A stretch of 26,464 nucleotides of DNA from Calditrichota bacterium (GCA_024275555.1 JAJRYW010000485.1:1-26464), one strand, 5' to 3'; shown: positions 14,893-23,163, counted from the stretch's first letter. The notes: generated from the sequence alone by a model not told the origin. Numbers and translations are program-made.

Positions 14893-15084
14893 TCAAAACC
14901 TAAACAATCCAAAAATCATCGCGCAACTTACTAATATACACAATATGCCTGTGACTAAAAGTCTAATATGCAAAGCTAAAGCTAAATGTTCTTTTCGTTG
15001 TTCAGGAGTTGAATTTTTGTATTCTTTCAATAAATAAACTAAACTTCCTATCCCAATAACTAACAAGGCAATTCCAATCAACAC
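14893..15084 (-). CDS. Small two-helix membrane protein
   Basis: A 63-residue protein with helices at about 2-19 (LIGIALLVIGIGSLVYLL) and 41-61, joined by a charged loop (KEYKNSTPEQRKEH). The start is GTG at 15084, preceded by GGAG with 8-nt spacing; no ATG gives a better fit. The family is not recognised. It lies on the same strand as the TA modules, between repeat C and TA module 3, in AT-rich sequence. An immunity- or holin-like role is possible but nothing specific supports it. Confidence 0.6.
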   Translation of the reverse strand: MLIGIALLVIGIGSLVYLLKEYKNSTPEQRKEHLALALHIRLLVTGILCILVSCAMIFGLFRF

Positions 15085-15159
15085 TTACTTTTCTCCGATT
15101 ATTCGCGCACCCCTAATTATTACTATCATGTTGCTTACTTTTCTCTTCATTTTTCTCCT

Positions 15160-15300
15160 CGTAGCGAAACTCCGGTTTCGCTACGGAATAGTTTTAGAAA
15201 CTCCGTTTCCATTTAAAAATACGGTGCTAAAGCCGGAGTCCGTGGATAATTACCACTGTGAAGCAGAGCCTTACGAAGTGTGTGACTCAGCGGGAGCTGT
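15160..15300. repeat. Cluster of three TCC-loop hairpins
   Basis: An 11-bp perfect stem CGTAGCGAAAC/GTTTCGCTACG closes a TCCG loop (15160-15185). A 5-bp stem GAAAC-TCC-GTTTC follows (15197-15209). A 10-bp stem with one mismatch around 15277-15300 reads on the minus strand GTGACACAGC-TCCC-GCTGAGTCAC and resembles the hairpin at 2336-2353. There is no gene in 15085-15350. Confidence 0.75.
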
Positions 15301-15350
15301 GTCACGAGATAAATAGTTTTGAGTAAATTTTGAATCCGTTAAATTCTTCG

Positions 15351-15773
15351 CTATAAAACTAAGGGATTGACAGTTTCAATTTCAGTAAAAATTTTAAAAT
15401 CTTTGTCATTCACAGTCGCTAAACGATTAATATCGTTATTGATCAGCGTAGCAACCAGCTTCGTATCAAAAATCCGGTTACTGCCCAATTGGTATTTCAA
15501 ATACAAATCCCGAAACAGGACAAAATCCTGATCGGTTTCGTAAATAGTCTCATATATAGATTTATACACAGCAACATGGTTTATGGCTGTTTTAAGATCG
15601 AGGGGGTGAAGGAATTTGGGATGGGTGACAACTCTTAGAAATTCAAATAATACTTGATTCGGAACAACGGGGTTTTCTACACCGCTCAGCAAAAACTGCC
15701 GGCAGATATCATGATGTTGGGATGACTTGTTTAAAGAGTAGACTAAAATGTTTGTATCAATCGCAGTCCTCAA
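15351..15773 (-). CDS. PIN-domain toxin (VapC family), TA module 3
   Basis: A 140-residue PIN protein with Asp6 (AIDTNILVYS), Glu44 (VLFEFLRVV), Asp103 (RIFDTKLVA) and the ATVNDKDFK segment at 119-127, the full VapC acidic set. The only start that fits is TTG at 15773, with GAGG 5 nt upstream. It follows the antitoxin stop by 7 bp. It is expected to be a ribonuclease. Low GC compared with the surrounding repeats. Confidence 0.9.
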   Translation of the reverse strand: MRTAIDTNILVYSLNKSSQHHDICRQFLLSGVENPVVPNQVLFEFLRVVTHPKFLHPLDLKTAINHVAVYKSIYETIYETDQDFVLFRDLYLKYQLGSNRIFDTKLVATLINNDINRLATVNDKDFKIFTEIETVNPLVL

Positions 15774-15780
15774 TACTCCC

Positions 15781-16008
15781 TCATTGCAATTTTACCTGTT
15801 CATCATACAGTTCCGTACGGGAAGGTAGAAAATCATTCCCTAAATCATCGACAGGAAGTTCAACTTGCTTCTTTCGCCTTTTCTTGCGTTTTAGCAGTTT
15901 AAGTTCGGAAGTATCCTCATCTAATAAGGATTCCCATACTTCGATCGGTATATAGACACCGATGGTCTGGCCGGATTTGTTTTTAAGATATTGAATCTTA
16001 TGTTTCAT
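15781..16008 (-). CDS. Antitoxin partner of PIN toxin, TA module 3
   Basis: A 75-residue protein: MKHKIQYLKNKSGQTIGVYI, then PIEVWESLL, a short strand-helix N-terminus of the kind found in small VapB-like antitoxins, followed by a very basic LLKRKKRRKKQ segment and an acidic toxin-binding tail. GGAG precedes the ATG by 8 nt. The position directly before a PIN toxin supports the call; the family itself is not certain. Confidence 0.75.
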   Translation of the reverse strand: MKHKIQYLKNKSGQTIGVYIPIEVWESLLDEDTSELKLLKRKKRRKKQVELPVDDLGNDFLPSRTELYDEQVKLQ

Positions 16009-16099
16009 CTTAATTGCTCCAGTGAATCTTGTGATAAGTTAGCCATAAAAAAGCTAAATGGCAAAGCAGGATACAAAAATTAAGGATTTCTCCCTGCTC

Positions 16100-16370
16100 T
16101 CAGCGCCGGGAGGGAATACTCCACCTCCAAATAGGGCCGCAGGTTTACGTCGCTGTATTCCGAGGAGCGCCTGCGCAGGTCGGTCGCGCCGATGTCTTCC
16201 CTTCGACGGGCCTTCGGCGTGAGCTCAGTCGAACGCTCACGCCGAAGGCTCAGTCGAACGCTCAGGGCGGCGCGTTGTCTGCCCAGAGTACTACGCCATT
16301 GTTGGCCTAGGCGCCGGTAATCCCGTCATCCACCACGCATTGGAGGTTAAAGGTTTTCCGGGGCGGGCGG
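16100..16370 (-). pseudogene. DNRLRE-domain repeat copy D with 75-bp palindromic insert
   Basis: On the minus strand it carries the TFNLQCVVDD region, the insert (16199-16273), and then the intact C-terminal end RRRSSEYSDVNLRPY followed by LEVEYSLPALRAGRNP and a stop. This is the best-preserved version of the domain end. A base change turns the usual ANNG region toward a stop (TAG), so it is not coding. It lies between TA modules 3 and 4. Confidence 0.8.
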
Positions 16371-16471
16371 GGCCTTATAAGTACGCCCCCTAACACACAG
16401 CGCATTGAAAGACCCTATGGCTACTTGTTCTTTGCCAACTGTCAAGTGAATACCATCACTGTTCAACCAGA

Positions 16472-16798
16472 TCAATGTATATGTGCGACTTCAATACTAT
16501 GCTTTGCTTTAACTTTAGATTTATCAGTCACAGTAATTTCTATATGTTGATCTAATTTCTCTAAAAAAGAAAATAACCGTTCAAGAGAAAAGCCCTTCAG
16601 TCGCCCGTTTTTGAGTGCAGATATTTTGGGTTGGTTTACCCCGAGAATCTTTCCGGCTTGATCTTGCGTTAGTCCTCTTTCTTCGATTAGTTCGTTTATA
16701 ATGGAAGCCAATCTTGCTTTGGCCAACTCCTCTTCCGGATATTTAAAACCCAGATCTTCAAACACATTGCCCGATCCGATAATATAGTCTTTTTTCAT
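16472..16798 (-). CDS. XRE-family antitoxin (HigA-like), TA module 4
   Basis: A 108-residue protein with a helix-turn-helix at about 44-73 (GLTQDQAGKILGVNQPKIS). It should bind the operon promoter and neutralise the upstream HigB-like toxin. The gene starts inside the toxin stop (ATGA overlap), giving toxin-first order as in higBA systems. The C-terminal EITVTDKSKVKAKHS strand is typical of this antitoxin group. Confidence 0.88.
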   Translation of the reverse strand: MKKDYIIGSGNVFEDLGFKYPEEELAKARLASIINELIEERGLTQDQAGKILGVNQPKISALKNGRLKGFSLERLFSFLEKLDQHIEITVTDKSKVKAKHSIEVAHIH

Positions 16799-17142
16799 TT
16801 TAGTTCTCCTTCTGCTAATTCTTTCGCTCTTTTTAGGCGCTGCCTGATAACTTCGATTTCTTCCTTAGGCGTTTTGATACCTTTTTTGGATTTCTTTTTA
16901 AACGCGTGGAGCACGTAAATATTTTCTCCGAATTTATACGCATATATTCCCCGGTAGGTATCTTTATCATACTCGCTGACAATCTCCATCACCCCATTAA
17001 AACCTTTTAGGGGTTTTGTTTTGTGATATTTTTTATTCATTTGAGCCTGATATAACCCATATCCAATTTCTCTTTGTACTTCATTGGGAAACTCTTTTAA
17101 ATCTTTCAATGATGAACCTATCCAAATAATCGGTTTTAACAT
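16795..17142 (-). CDS. HigB/RelE-like toxin (phage Gp49-like), TA module 4
   Basis: A 115-residue protein of the Gp49-like toxin family: KPIIWIGSSLKDLKEFPNEV at the start, KPLKGFNGVMEIVSEYDKDT in the middle, then YRGIYAYKFGENIYVLHAFK and KKSKKGIKTP with the basic residues expected for ribosome-dependent mRNA cleavage. It is translated before its antitoxin and overlaps it by 4 bp. The ribosome binding site before the ATG is weak (GCGAG). Repeat E lies 110 bp upstream of the start. Confidence 0.9.
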   Translation of the reverse strand: MLKPIIWIGSSLKDLKEFPNEVQREIGYGLYQAQMNKKYHKTKPLKGFNGVMEIVSEYDKDTYRGIYAYKFGENIYVLHAFKKKSKKGIKTPKEEIEVIRQRLKRAKELAEGELK

Positions 17143-17252
17143 CTCGCTGATCCAGTTTCTGTTTTCGCTTTAAATATCCTATATTTGGGATGATTTTGCA
17201 ATGCTTATTTTTGCTTTTTTCCCTTTAAGAGAGAACAAATCCTCTGCTTGCA

Positions 17253-17457
17253 CAGCGCCGGGAGGGAATACTCCACCTCCAAATAGGGCCGCAGGTTTAC
17301 GTCGCTGTATTCCGAGGAGCGCCTGCGCAGGTCGGTTGCGCCGATATCTACCCTTCGACGGGCCTTCGGCGTGAGCTCAGTCGAACGCTCAGGGCGGCGC
17401 ATTGTCTGCCCGGAGCAATATGGCGCGGTTGGCGGAAGCGCCGGACCAGAACAACAC
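17253..17457 (-). pseudogene. DNRLRE-domain repeat copy E with 50-bp insert; diverged N-terminal part
   Basis: The left 98 bp are nearly identical to copy D (SSEYSDVNLRPY then LEVEYSLPAL). The 50-bp insert is at 17351-17400. Beyond it the sequence is a more distant domain version, reading WSGASANRAILLRADN on the minus strand in place of ISGAYANNGVVLWADN. So this junction combines a recent repeat end with an older, divergent domain body. Confidence 0.75.
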
Positions 17458-17858
17458 CGCGACGTACAAAGTGAATAAAAAAACTATTCTCAAATTTGGG
17501 TTAACAATCAATGCAACCTTGCGAAATTCGGTTATCTTTTGCCAACATTTTCTTGAGGGCCCGCGTTGTTTGCCGCAAGAGGTGTGAGGTCTGTAATAAG
17601 GTCGTGTATCAAATGATTAGATGCTGTGGATACAGTGGATTTGGCGAATAAGCATTCTCTCTCATTATGCTGTTAGCTGTTGGCTTTAAGCCATTAGCAG
17701 CCAAAAGCCAAGAGCTAAAAGCCGACTGTTTAAACCACGCTTTTGATACGCTCTCTGTAACAAATGCTCTATCTGAACGGGGCAGAATTCTTCGCTCATC
17801 CCACCGTCAGTTCAGACGTGTACTAGACTTGGTTATGTCATAATGGAGATAGAATAGA
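17458..17858. other. Gene-free spacer with a long imperfect stem-loop
   Basis: No gene is seen. TTAGCTGTTGGCTT (17673-17686) pairs with AAGCCAAGAGCTAA (17705-17718) apart from one G-G mismatch. At 17809-17821 the 13 bases AGTTCAGACGTGT match a standard Illumina TruSeq adapter; this may be chance. Confidence 0.5.
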
Positions 17859-19523
17859 ATGGAATCGATGGTCTTGCCGACAGCAGAGTTGGAGGTAGTA
17901 CGGAACTATTTTGCCCTGGTGCGTGAATTCCGGGAACAACAGCTTTACCACAAAGCGGAAGAAACCTTATTGGTCGCCCTGACCAAATTGCCCAACCATC
18001 CCTTTTTACTGATCCGCCTGGCAAATTTATACAGCCGGCTGGATATGCCCGAAAAAGCGTTAAAAACATTGAACCGCCTGGTGCATCATCATCCCAAATT
18101 GGCCTCGGCTTTTTACCTGCGCGCCCGGGTGCACCAACGGCTCCAGGATAATGGCCGGGCCATAAACGACTATATGAAAGCCCTGGGGTTTTCTTTAAGC
18201 CGGGATCAGCGGATTCTGAGGCATCTTCTCCCCCTGTTGCTGCAGCAGCAGCGCTATGACGACGCCCTGAGTTTGATCTATGATTTCCAGGTTGCCGCAA
18301 AAAACCCGGTGGCGTTTGCGGAAATTCAGGCAGAGTGTTTTTTGCATTTCAGCAAGAACGCCGCGGCCTTCAATAAACTTCGGGAAGCGTTGCTGTGCAA
18401 CCCCCGCGACCCCCGGCTATTGAAGGGCTATCTGAAACTGTCTATCCAGAGCGGAAAAAAGTCTCCCAAAGAAGTGTACCAGATTTTAAAACTGTCGCTG
18501 CCGGAAGTGGCGGAGCTGGAGCCGGGAGAGCTGGAGTTGCTGGAACTGGACCACCTGATGTACCACGGCCAGACCGAGGAAGCTCTCCGGCAGGTGGAAG
18601 CATTGAAAGAAAGCCAGCCCGATAACTGGGTCTGGAGAAAAAAATGCGCCCTGATGAAGCTGGAAACCGGCGAGTCCGATACCAGTGTGCCGGAACTTCA
18701 GGAATTGTTCCGGGAGCATTTTGAGGATGACGAGATTCGCATTGTCCTGGAAAACTACTTCCTGGTCAATGGCAAATTAACCCACTGGAAACGCCTGGTT
18801 CAGCAGGTTCTGATTGAACATTCCCAGCATCCCGATCTGTATGCCTACCTGTGCGGCATCGGGAATCACCAGGATTGGTTGGCTATCTGCAAACTGGATG
18901 CGGATAATTTCATCAAGCAGGTTCAGTACTTGCCCTTGCCTTCCGGGCAGCTGGGAACCGACCAGACCTTTCGCAAACTTCCCTTTTATGCCTTAAACTT
19001 GTTGGTCAGCCGCATCGCTATCCAGAACACCGTTCCCAGCCCGGAAGAGTTGTGGGAGGAGATCGAACGGGAGCGGGAACGCAAGAAACAGAGCCCCCCC
19101 TTCCAGCTGGAAGATTTGCAGGCGGCTTATCCAACCTGGCTGTTTGCCTTGCATCTTTATTTTTATTTCCAGAGTTGTAGCGATCACCCGGCCTCCTTCC
19201 AGCCTGCTTTGCTGCAGAACGAATATACCGCGCTGAGTTTGTTTATCGATCAAGAAGTCGTCGATGTGGATATCTCACAAATGCTGACCCCGGAGAATCC
19301 CCGGTTGAAAAATATGGTCAAAAGCGAGGCCGGCTATCGCTGGAGAATACGCCCCAGCTTTGCTGCGCCGGAGTTGAAAGCCGGGGAAATGACTTTTTAC
19401 ACCGAAGCGCAGTTCCGGGAAATTGCCGATGCAATTCAGAAATCGGTAAAGGAGCAGAAGCTCAGGAAAAAAGGCCGCAACGGCCATCTGAAATCCCCGA
19501 AGAAATCCTCCGGCCGCCAATGA
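17859..19523 (+). CDS. TPR-like helical repeat protein
   Basis: A 554-residue soluble protein. Residues 10-150 contain about four tetratricopeptide-like helix pairs (KAEETLLVALTKLPNHPFLL, then KALKTLNRLVHHHPKLASAF, then RAINDYMKALG), and 150-340 continues in the same alpha-alpha style. Residues 340-520 are less regular, with aromatic-rich helices, and the last 25 residues are Lys/Arg-rich. TPR proteins act as scaffolds, so no enzymatic role is claimed. The start is ambiguous: ATG 17859 or ATG 17868, with GGAG somewhat far upstream. There is no signal peptide. The basic tail recalls the basic head of the protein at 1057. Confidence 0.8.
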   Translation: MESMVLPTAELEVVRNYFALVREFREQQLYHKAEETLLVALTKLPNHPFLLIRLANLYSRLDMPEKALKTLNRLVHHHPKLASAFYLRARVHQRLQDNGRAINDYMKALGFSLSRDQRILRHLLPLLLQQQRYDDALSLIYDFQVAAKNPVAFAEIQAECFLHFSKNAAAFNKLREALLCNPRDPRLLKGYLKLSIQSGKKSPKEVYQILKLSLPEVAELEPGELELLELDHLMYHGQTEEALRQVEALKESQPDNWVWRKKCALMKLETGESDTSVPELQELFREHFEDDEIRIVLENYFLVNGKLTHWKRLVQQVLIEHSQHPDLYAYLCGIGNHQDWLAICKLDADNFIKQVQYLPLPSGQLGTDQTFRKLPFYALNLLVSRIAIQNTVPSPEELWEEIERERERKKQSPPFQLEDLQAAYPTWLFALHLYFYFQSCSDHPASFQPALLQNEYTALSLFIDQEVVDVDISQMLTPENPRLKNMVKSEAGYRWRIRPSFAAPELKAGEMTFYTEAQFREIADAIQKSVKEQKLRKKGRNGHLKSPKKSSGRQ

Positions 19524-19837
19524 CTCTAATCTGCCATTTTAAACCCAGAGGATGCGGCTTTGCCGTTTTTGGTTTCATCGGCGCCAAAGATTTTGCGAAA
19601 AAGAACCTCTCCTATTGAATTTTACCGAAGAAATTCATAAATAGTAACTGTCCGGGTTTCCGGTTTATTCTGATCATTGTTTCAAAAAACGCGCCGTCCG
19701 GCAACCGAATAATTATCATAAAATTACCAATAGAGTATTCTGTACCTTATGCAGCAATTGAGTCATTTCCGCATCGGCCATTTTATAACGTGCCAGTCAA
19801 TCTAAATTGCATGATATCGAGTGGAGCATTGTGCCGA
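19524..19837. other. Spacer with a weak terminator-like hairpin
   Basis: GCGGC-TTT-GCCGT (19554-19566) runs into a short T stretch and could end the TPR transcript. The rest is AT-rich and probably holds the promoter of the aminotransferase gene. No small gene is supported. Confidence 0.4.
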
Positions 19838-20989
19838 ATGGATGAATCTTTCTGGGAGTCTTATCGTTCCTATTTCCCGCATTTGCCGTCGCTGCGTTAT
19901 TTTAATCACGCAGCCGTGTCGCCGGTTCCCCTGCCTGCCCGCGAGGCGGTAGAGGCTTATCTGCGAGAACGGTCGCTGGATAACATCGAGTCCTGGCCGG
20001 AAATGCTGGAGCAGAAGCAGCATTTCAAAGAGCAGGTAGGGCGGCTTATCCATGCCCGGCCGGAGAACCTGGCGGTTTCCTCCGGAACCGCCCTGGGGCT
20101 GAATTGCCTGGCCCAGGGGCTGGACTGGCAGCCCGGCGACCGGATACTGCTCAACAACTTCGAGTTCCCTTCCAACGTTTACCCTTTTTTGAATTTGCAG
20201 CGCAGGGGGGTGGAAGTCGATTTTGCCGAACACCGCGACGGGCGCATCCTGGTGGAAGACCTGGAAGCAAAGGTCGCCCCTCAAACCCGCCTTCTCTCGA
20301 TTAGTTTTGTGGAGTTCCTGAACGGCTTCCGGCCCGACCTGGCCGCGGTGCGGGATTTGTGCCGCCGTCACGATCTGATCTTTTGCGTCGACGCCATTCA
20401 GGGCCTGGGAGTGGTTCCTCTTGATGTGCAAGAACTGGATATCGATTTTCTGGCCTGCGGCGGACACAAGTGGCTGATGTGGCCGCTGGGTGCCGCCTTC
20501 TTCTACGTCTCCCCGCGAATTTGGGAGCGCCTGCACCCCATGGCCCCGGGATGGCTGTCCGTGGAAGACCCCTGGAATTTTTTCGATTACCGGCTCGATT
20601 TCCTCCCCACGGCCGAGCGTTTCGAAACCGGCAATTTTAACCTGGCCGGTGTGGTTGGCGCGAACGCCTCGCTGAAGATGTTCCTGGAAATCGGCGCGGA
20701 GCGCATTTACCGGCGCATTCTGCATAGCACCGATTACCTGGTTCGGCAATTGCAGGAAAGCGGCTATGAATTGTTTACCTGCACCGAGCCGGCAACCCGC
20801 TCCGGGATAGTCACCTTTCGCCACCCCCGCGCAGGGGAGTTGCATCAATATTTAAACAAAGAGCGAATCCATGTTTCGCTGCGATCCGGCTTAATCCGGG
20901 TGTCGCCGCACTTCTACAACAACAGCGAAGATATTGATCGCCTGTTAGAACGAATCCACGCCTTTGACCATAGCAAAGCGAGAACATGA
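19838..20989 (+). CDS. Class V aminotransferase family protein (cysteine desulfurase/epimerase-like)
   Basis: A 383-residue PLP enzyme. The cofactor Lys is Lys211 in ACGGHKWLMWPLG; Asp185 in FCVDAIQGLG would bind the PLP pyridine nitrogen, SSGTALGLN at 81-89 the phosphate, and FETGNFN the second substrate loop. The N-terminal YFNHAAVSPVP is typical of the isopenicillin-N-epimerase/SufS-like group. No catalytic Cys loop of a true cysteine desulfurase is evident, so the reaction is unknown. The ATG at 19838 is chosen because family homology begins right there, with GTGGAG upstream; an in-frame ATG at 19790 would add 16 unlikely residues. The stop overlaps the CHASE2 start by 4 bp. Confidence 0.9.
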   Translation: MDESFWESYRSYFPHLPSLRYFNHAAVSPVPLPAREAVEAYLRERSLDNIESWPEMLEQKQHFKEQVGRLIHARPENLAVSSGTALGLNCLAQGLDWQPGDRILLNNFEFPSNVYPFLNLQRRGVEVDFAEHRDGRILVEDLEAKVAPQTRLLSISFVEFLNGFRPDLAAVRDLCRRHDLIFCVDAIQGLGVVPLDVQELDIDFLACGGHKWLMWPLGAAFFYVSPRIWERLHPMAPGWLSVEDPWNFFDYRLDFLPTAERFETGNFNLAGVVGANASLKMFLEIGAERIYRRILHSTDYLVRQLQESGYELFTCTEPATRSGIVTFRHPRAGELHQYLNKERIHVSLRSGLIRVSPHFYNNSEDIDRLLERIHAFDHSKART

Positions 20990-22017
20990 TCATGAAAAGC
21001 CGGTTGAAAAAAATTGTCATGGGTATCCTGGCCGGTCTGGCCGGGAGCCTCCTGGTTTGGCTGCTCTTACACCTGGGAATGTTCCAGGAATTCTTTTACC
21101 GGTTAGAAGCGGTTACCTACGATTGGCGGATGCGCAAAATCATCACCCCGCCCAAATACCAGATTGATGATATCATCATCGTCGATATCGACGGACGCAC
21201 CCTCAACCAGATGGGCTCCTTCTACCAATGGTCGCGCACAGAGTGGGGCCTCATGCTCGATATCCTCCGGGAAGGGGGAGTGAAAATGGTCGGGATCGAT
21301 ATTCTGTTCGATAAAAGCAAACGCTTTCCCCAGGAAGACCAGGTCTTTGTCGATGCCGTGAAAAATTTTTCCGAAGTGATCAATGCGGTGGTGTTTACCC
21401 CGGCCGATGAAGATAATTTTCTCTACCCCATGCCTACCGAGCCGGAAGGGCTCGACAAAGATCGTTTCCGGGTGCAGGTTCCCGATGAACTGGCTTACCG
21501 GATTCACTCCTTCCAGCGCATCGAGCCGAATTTTGTCGATCTGCTCAACGCCGGTCAGGCCATTGGAGCGGTGAATATGTCCTCCGACAGCGACGGCATC
21601 CTGCGCCGTATTCCTTTGTTTGTTCGTTTTAATGAAAACGTCTATCCCACCTTTCCCACCGCCATGGCTATCCGCCTGCTGGACATCACCCGGATCGATC
21701 TTTCCCCGGACCGGCGGGAAGTTATTTTCAGCAATGCCGGCGGCGAGGTCAGCCGGATTCCCATCGACGAGCAGGGGCGCACCCTGATCTACTACCACGG
21801 CCCCTTCCAGACCTTTCGCTACATCTCGCTCTACAGCTTGCTCTACGAAATCGAGCAGATGAAAGAAAAAAGCAACATCCTCGACTATTTTAAAAATAAA
21901 GTGGTGATTGTCGGCGCCTCCGCCCCGGGTTTGTTCGACCTGCGGGCCACTCCCCGCCAGCCCAGTTTCCCGGGGGTGGAAGTGCACGCCAACATCCTTT
22001 ATCAATTATTAAATTAG
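20986..22017 (+). CDS. CHASE2 sensor domain protein (N-terminal half of a split cyclase?)
   Basis: A 343-residue protein: an N-terminal transmembrane helix (about 11-31), the hallmark YDWRMR at 45-50, IIIVDIDGRTL at 63-73, the GIDILF segment near 103-108, and the conserved KVVIVGASAPGLFDLRATP and FPGVEVHANILYQLL at the end. CHASE2 is an extracytoplasmic sensor domain. In most proteins it continues into three transmembrane helices and an output domain. Here the chain stops (TAG, 22015-22017) exactly where those helices should begin. They follow in the same frame after a second TAG, in the next gene. ATG 20986 overlaps the aminotransferase stop. Confidence 0.88.
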   Translation: MIMKSRLKKIVMGILAGLAGSLLVWLLLHLGMFQEFFYRLEAVTYDWRMRKIITPPKYQIDDIIIVDIDGRTLNQMGSFYQWSRTEWGLMLDILREGGVKMVGIDILFDKSKRFPQEDQVFVDAVKNFSEVINAVVFTPADEDNFLYPMPTEPEGLDKDRFRVQVPDELAYRIHSFQRIEPNFVDLLNAGQAIGAVNMSSDSDGILRRIPLFVRFNENVYPTFPTAMAIRLLDITRIDLSPDRREVIFSNAGGEVSRIPIDEQGRTLIYYHGPFQTFRYISLYSLLYEIEQMKEKSNILDYFKNKVVIVGASAPGLFDLRATPRQPSFPGVEVHANILYQLLN

Positions 22018-22032
22018 CACGTCATCCGGTAG

Positions 22033-23163
22033 ATGTCCGCCGGCCGCCAATTCCTGCTGATTCTGTTAATCGGGATTGTTGCCGGGGCCGGCTTTGCCCT
22101 CTTCCGCCCCCTGGGAGGGGTGATTTACTCGCTGCTGATTACCCTGGCCATCCTGATCAGCGCCTGGACGGTTTTCTCCACCGCGGCGCTCTGGCAACCG
22201 ATAATTGGGCCGCTGCTGACCGTTCTGCTTACTTTTACCATCCACTACACCTACCGCTTTATGGTCGAGGAGCGGGATAAGCGCGAACTGCGCAGCATCT
22301 TCTCCCGCTACGTCTCCTCCAGCGTGGTAGATGAGTTGCTGAAAAAACCGGAGATGGTCAAATTGGGCGGGGAGAAGCGCATTTGCACGGTGATGTTCTC
22401 GGACCTGGCCGATTTCACCTCGCTCTCGGAAACCACCCCGCCGGAGCAGTTGGTTAAGCTGCTTAATGAATACCTGACCGAGATGACCCATATCATCCTG
22501 GACAACCAGGGAACCCTGGACAAGTACGAGGCCGACGCCATCATGGCCATTTTCGGCGCGCCGATCGAGTTGGAGAACCACGCCCTGCTCGCCTGCAAAA
22601 CCGCCTTGCGCATGACCGAGGCCATCAGCCGTATCCGCGAATCCTGGAAGAAACGTAAGCTGCCCGAGTTGCAGCAGCGTATCGGAATCAACACCGGGCC
22701 GATGATCATCGGCAATATGGGGTCGGATATCCGCTTTGATTACACCGCTATCGGCGATGCGGTCAATTTAGCCTCGCGCCTGGAAGGGGCCAATAAGCTC
22801 TACGGCACCCAAATCCTGATTTCCGAAGCCGCCTATACCATGGCCCGCGAGCAGGTGGTGGTCCGCCAGTTAGACCTGGTGCGGCTGAAAGGAAAACGCG
22901 AGCCGGTCAAGATTTATGAGTTGGTCGCCTTGAAAGATGACGCTTTGGATGTCAAGACCCGCGAAGTGCTCAATTATTTCCAGGTGGGATACCAGCACTA
23001 CCTTTCCCGGAATTGGGACTGGGCCATGAACCAGTTTCGTCAGGCCCTGCAAATTAAAGGGAACGACGGCCCCAGCCGGCTCTATCTCTATCGCTGCCAG
23101 GAGTTTCTGGAAAATCCCCCCGCCCCGGATTGGGACGGCGTCTACCAGTTGACCTCGAAATGA
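22033..23163 (+). CDS. Membrane-anchored class III adenylate/guanylate cyclase
   Basis: A 376-residue protein with three transmembrane helices (about 6-27, 29-48 and 56-74) followed by a class III cyclase domain. Metal-binding Asp124 (MFSDLADF) and Asp168 (DKYEADAIMAIFG) are present, as are transition-state residues Asn245 and Arg249 (GDAVNLASRLE). Lys164 and Thr238 occupy the base-selecting positions and suggest ATP as substrate, so the product is probably cAMP. Ala167 replaces a Gly common in this motif. The C-terminal 70 residues form a TPR-like helical tail. It begins with three membrane helices normally linked to CHASE2; the ATG at 22033 has no clear ribosome binding site, and the frame is the same as that of the CHASE2 gene. 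Confidence 0.92.
   Translation: MSAGRQFLLILLIGIVAGAGFALFRPLGGVIYSLLITLAILISAWTVFSTAALWQPIIGPLLTVLLTFTIHYTYRFMVEERDKRELRSIFSRYVSSSVVDELLKKPEMVKLGGEKRICTVMFSDLADFTSLSETTPPEQLVKLLNEYLTEMTHIILDNQGTLDKYEADAIMAIFGAPIELENHALLACKTALRMTEAISRIRESWKKRKLPELQQRIGINTGPMIIGNMGSDIRFDYTAIGDAVNLASRLEGANKLYGTQILISEAAYTMAREQVVVRQLDLVRLKGKREPVKIYELVALKDDALDVKTREVLNYFQVGYQHYLSRNWDWAMNQFRQALQIKGNDGPSRLYLYRCQEFLENPPAPDWDGVYQLTSK

Noticed and set aside
12427..17457. CRISPR array in the repeat-rich region
   Set aside because: Repeats are 115-350 bp, irregularly spaced, decode as a protein domain and are separated by genes; there are no short regular spacers and no cas genes.
19758..19789. Promoter for the aminotransferase gene (TTGAGT and TATAAC)
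   Set aside because: The spacer between the two boxes is about 20 bp, too long for a confident sigma-70 call.
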